Source of the DNA: Lingula anatina
Lineage: Eukaryota; Brachiopoda; Lingulata; Lingulida; Lingulidae
Direction of reading: 5' to 3'
Assembly: GCF_001039355.2 (NCBI RefSeq)
Contig: NW_019775445.1
Coordinates: 122,212 to 186,211 of the forward strand
Length of the DNA: 64,000 nt
The notes beneath the pieces are model-generated. The model searched no databases and was not told where the DNA came from. It worked only from the letters and a program-made list of their open reading frames with translations. Position 1 is the first letter of the stretch, and each line of letters begins with the position of its first letter. The translations under genes and the position numbers were made by a program. Below are positions 63,546 through 64,000 of the stretch, in pieces.

Positions 63546-63908
63546 CTGAATAACAAAGACCAAAACAAATTTCATGTTAATATTTATTCAAGCCTGGTAA
63601 ATTCTATGTGCTGTCCATTTTTTTCAAATGCTTTTCAGTAGTCAACATAGGGAAAATATTGTAATCATGCATGTTAACATCATTTCAACACAGCCATATA
63701 AATAAAAACATTACACTTTTAAAGAATTTACATGAGTAACTCTCTGCCCACATTTTATCTAAGCCTGTATTTTTTTTTTATGCTGACAAAAATGAAAAAT
63801 GTGAATGCTCCCAATGTTACCCATTTGCAACGCCCAATGACAGGCAACCGTATTCTAAATTCAATTATCCTTGCCTAACCCTTTCAAAGTTTATTGGCTG
63901 TTAGATGT

Positions 63909-63939
<31 letters not shown>

Positions 63940-64000
63940 CTTTTCAGTAAAATTATATCCATGATATCATGATATTCAAATCTGAAATTTTTGCCAATGT
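63546..64000 (-). other. Ceramidase intron
   Basis: No exon was recognised. An A23 run lies at 63911-63933. The next upstream ceramidase exon is outside the window. Confidence 0.6.

Overview
The window is nuclear DNA of an invertebrate animal, almost certainly a mollusc and probably a bivalve. The strongest indicator is the first gene, a muscle myosin heavy chain gene that carries an internal first exon for myorod (catchin), a thick-filament protein known from molluscan muscle. Genes have many short exons with GT-AG introns, intergenic DNA is AT-rich, and short inverted-repeat transposons and microsatellites are common. One undetermined base (n) lies at 46182.

Layout: 1-12.6 kb (+) is the 3' part of the myosin heavy chain gene with the nested myorod transcription unit, a pair of interchangeable 79-nt hinge exons and five alternative C-terminal exons. 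13.4-18.4 kb (-) is a secreted GH18 chitinase with a CBM14 domain and an altered catalytic motif. 19.7-23.7 kb (+) is a 549-residue SLC15/POT-family transporter in nine exons. 25.5-26.0 kb (+) is a single-exon atonal (ATOH1-type) bHLH gene, followed by about 3.4 kb of non-coding DNA. 29.4-41.1 kb (-) is a complete lysosomal alpha-mannosidase gene in 25 coding exons. 41-57.5 kb is gene-poor and repeat-rich: inverted-repeat elements, a tandemly amplified AT-rich repeat family, a copied fragment of the VWD gene, and one isolated terminal exon of an unidentified minus-strand gene at 46.9 kb. 57.6-59.8 kb (+) is a small secreted single-VWD-domain gene. 61.5-64 kb (-) is the 3' end of a neutral ceramidase gene whose 5' part lies outside the window.

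The genes do not form a pathway; this is ordinary metazoan gene order. Exon chains were built by matching reading phase at every splice junction. For the chitinase, transporter, mannosidase and myorod genes all phases close, giving full-length proteins of about 500, 549, 1035 and 1011-1037 residues. The points most worth a second look are the splicing design of the myosin/myorod gene, the Asp-to-Asn change in the chitinase active-site motif, the stop codon that abuts a splice donor in the VWD gene together with its copied fragment 9 kb away, and a Harbinger-like insertion whose empty site is preserved in a paralogous repeat copy.
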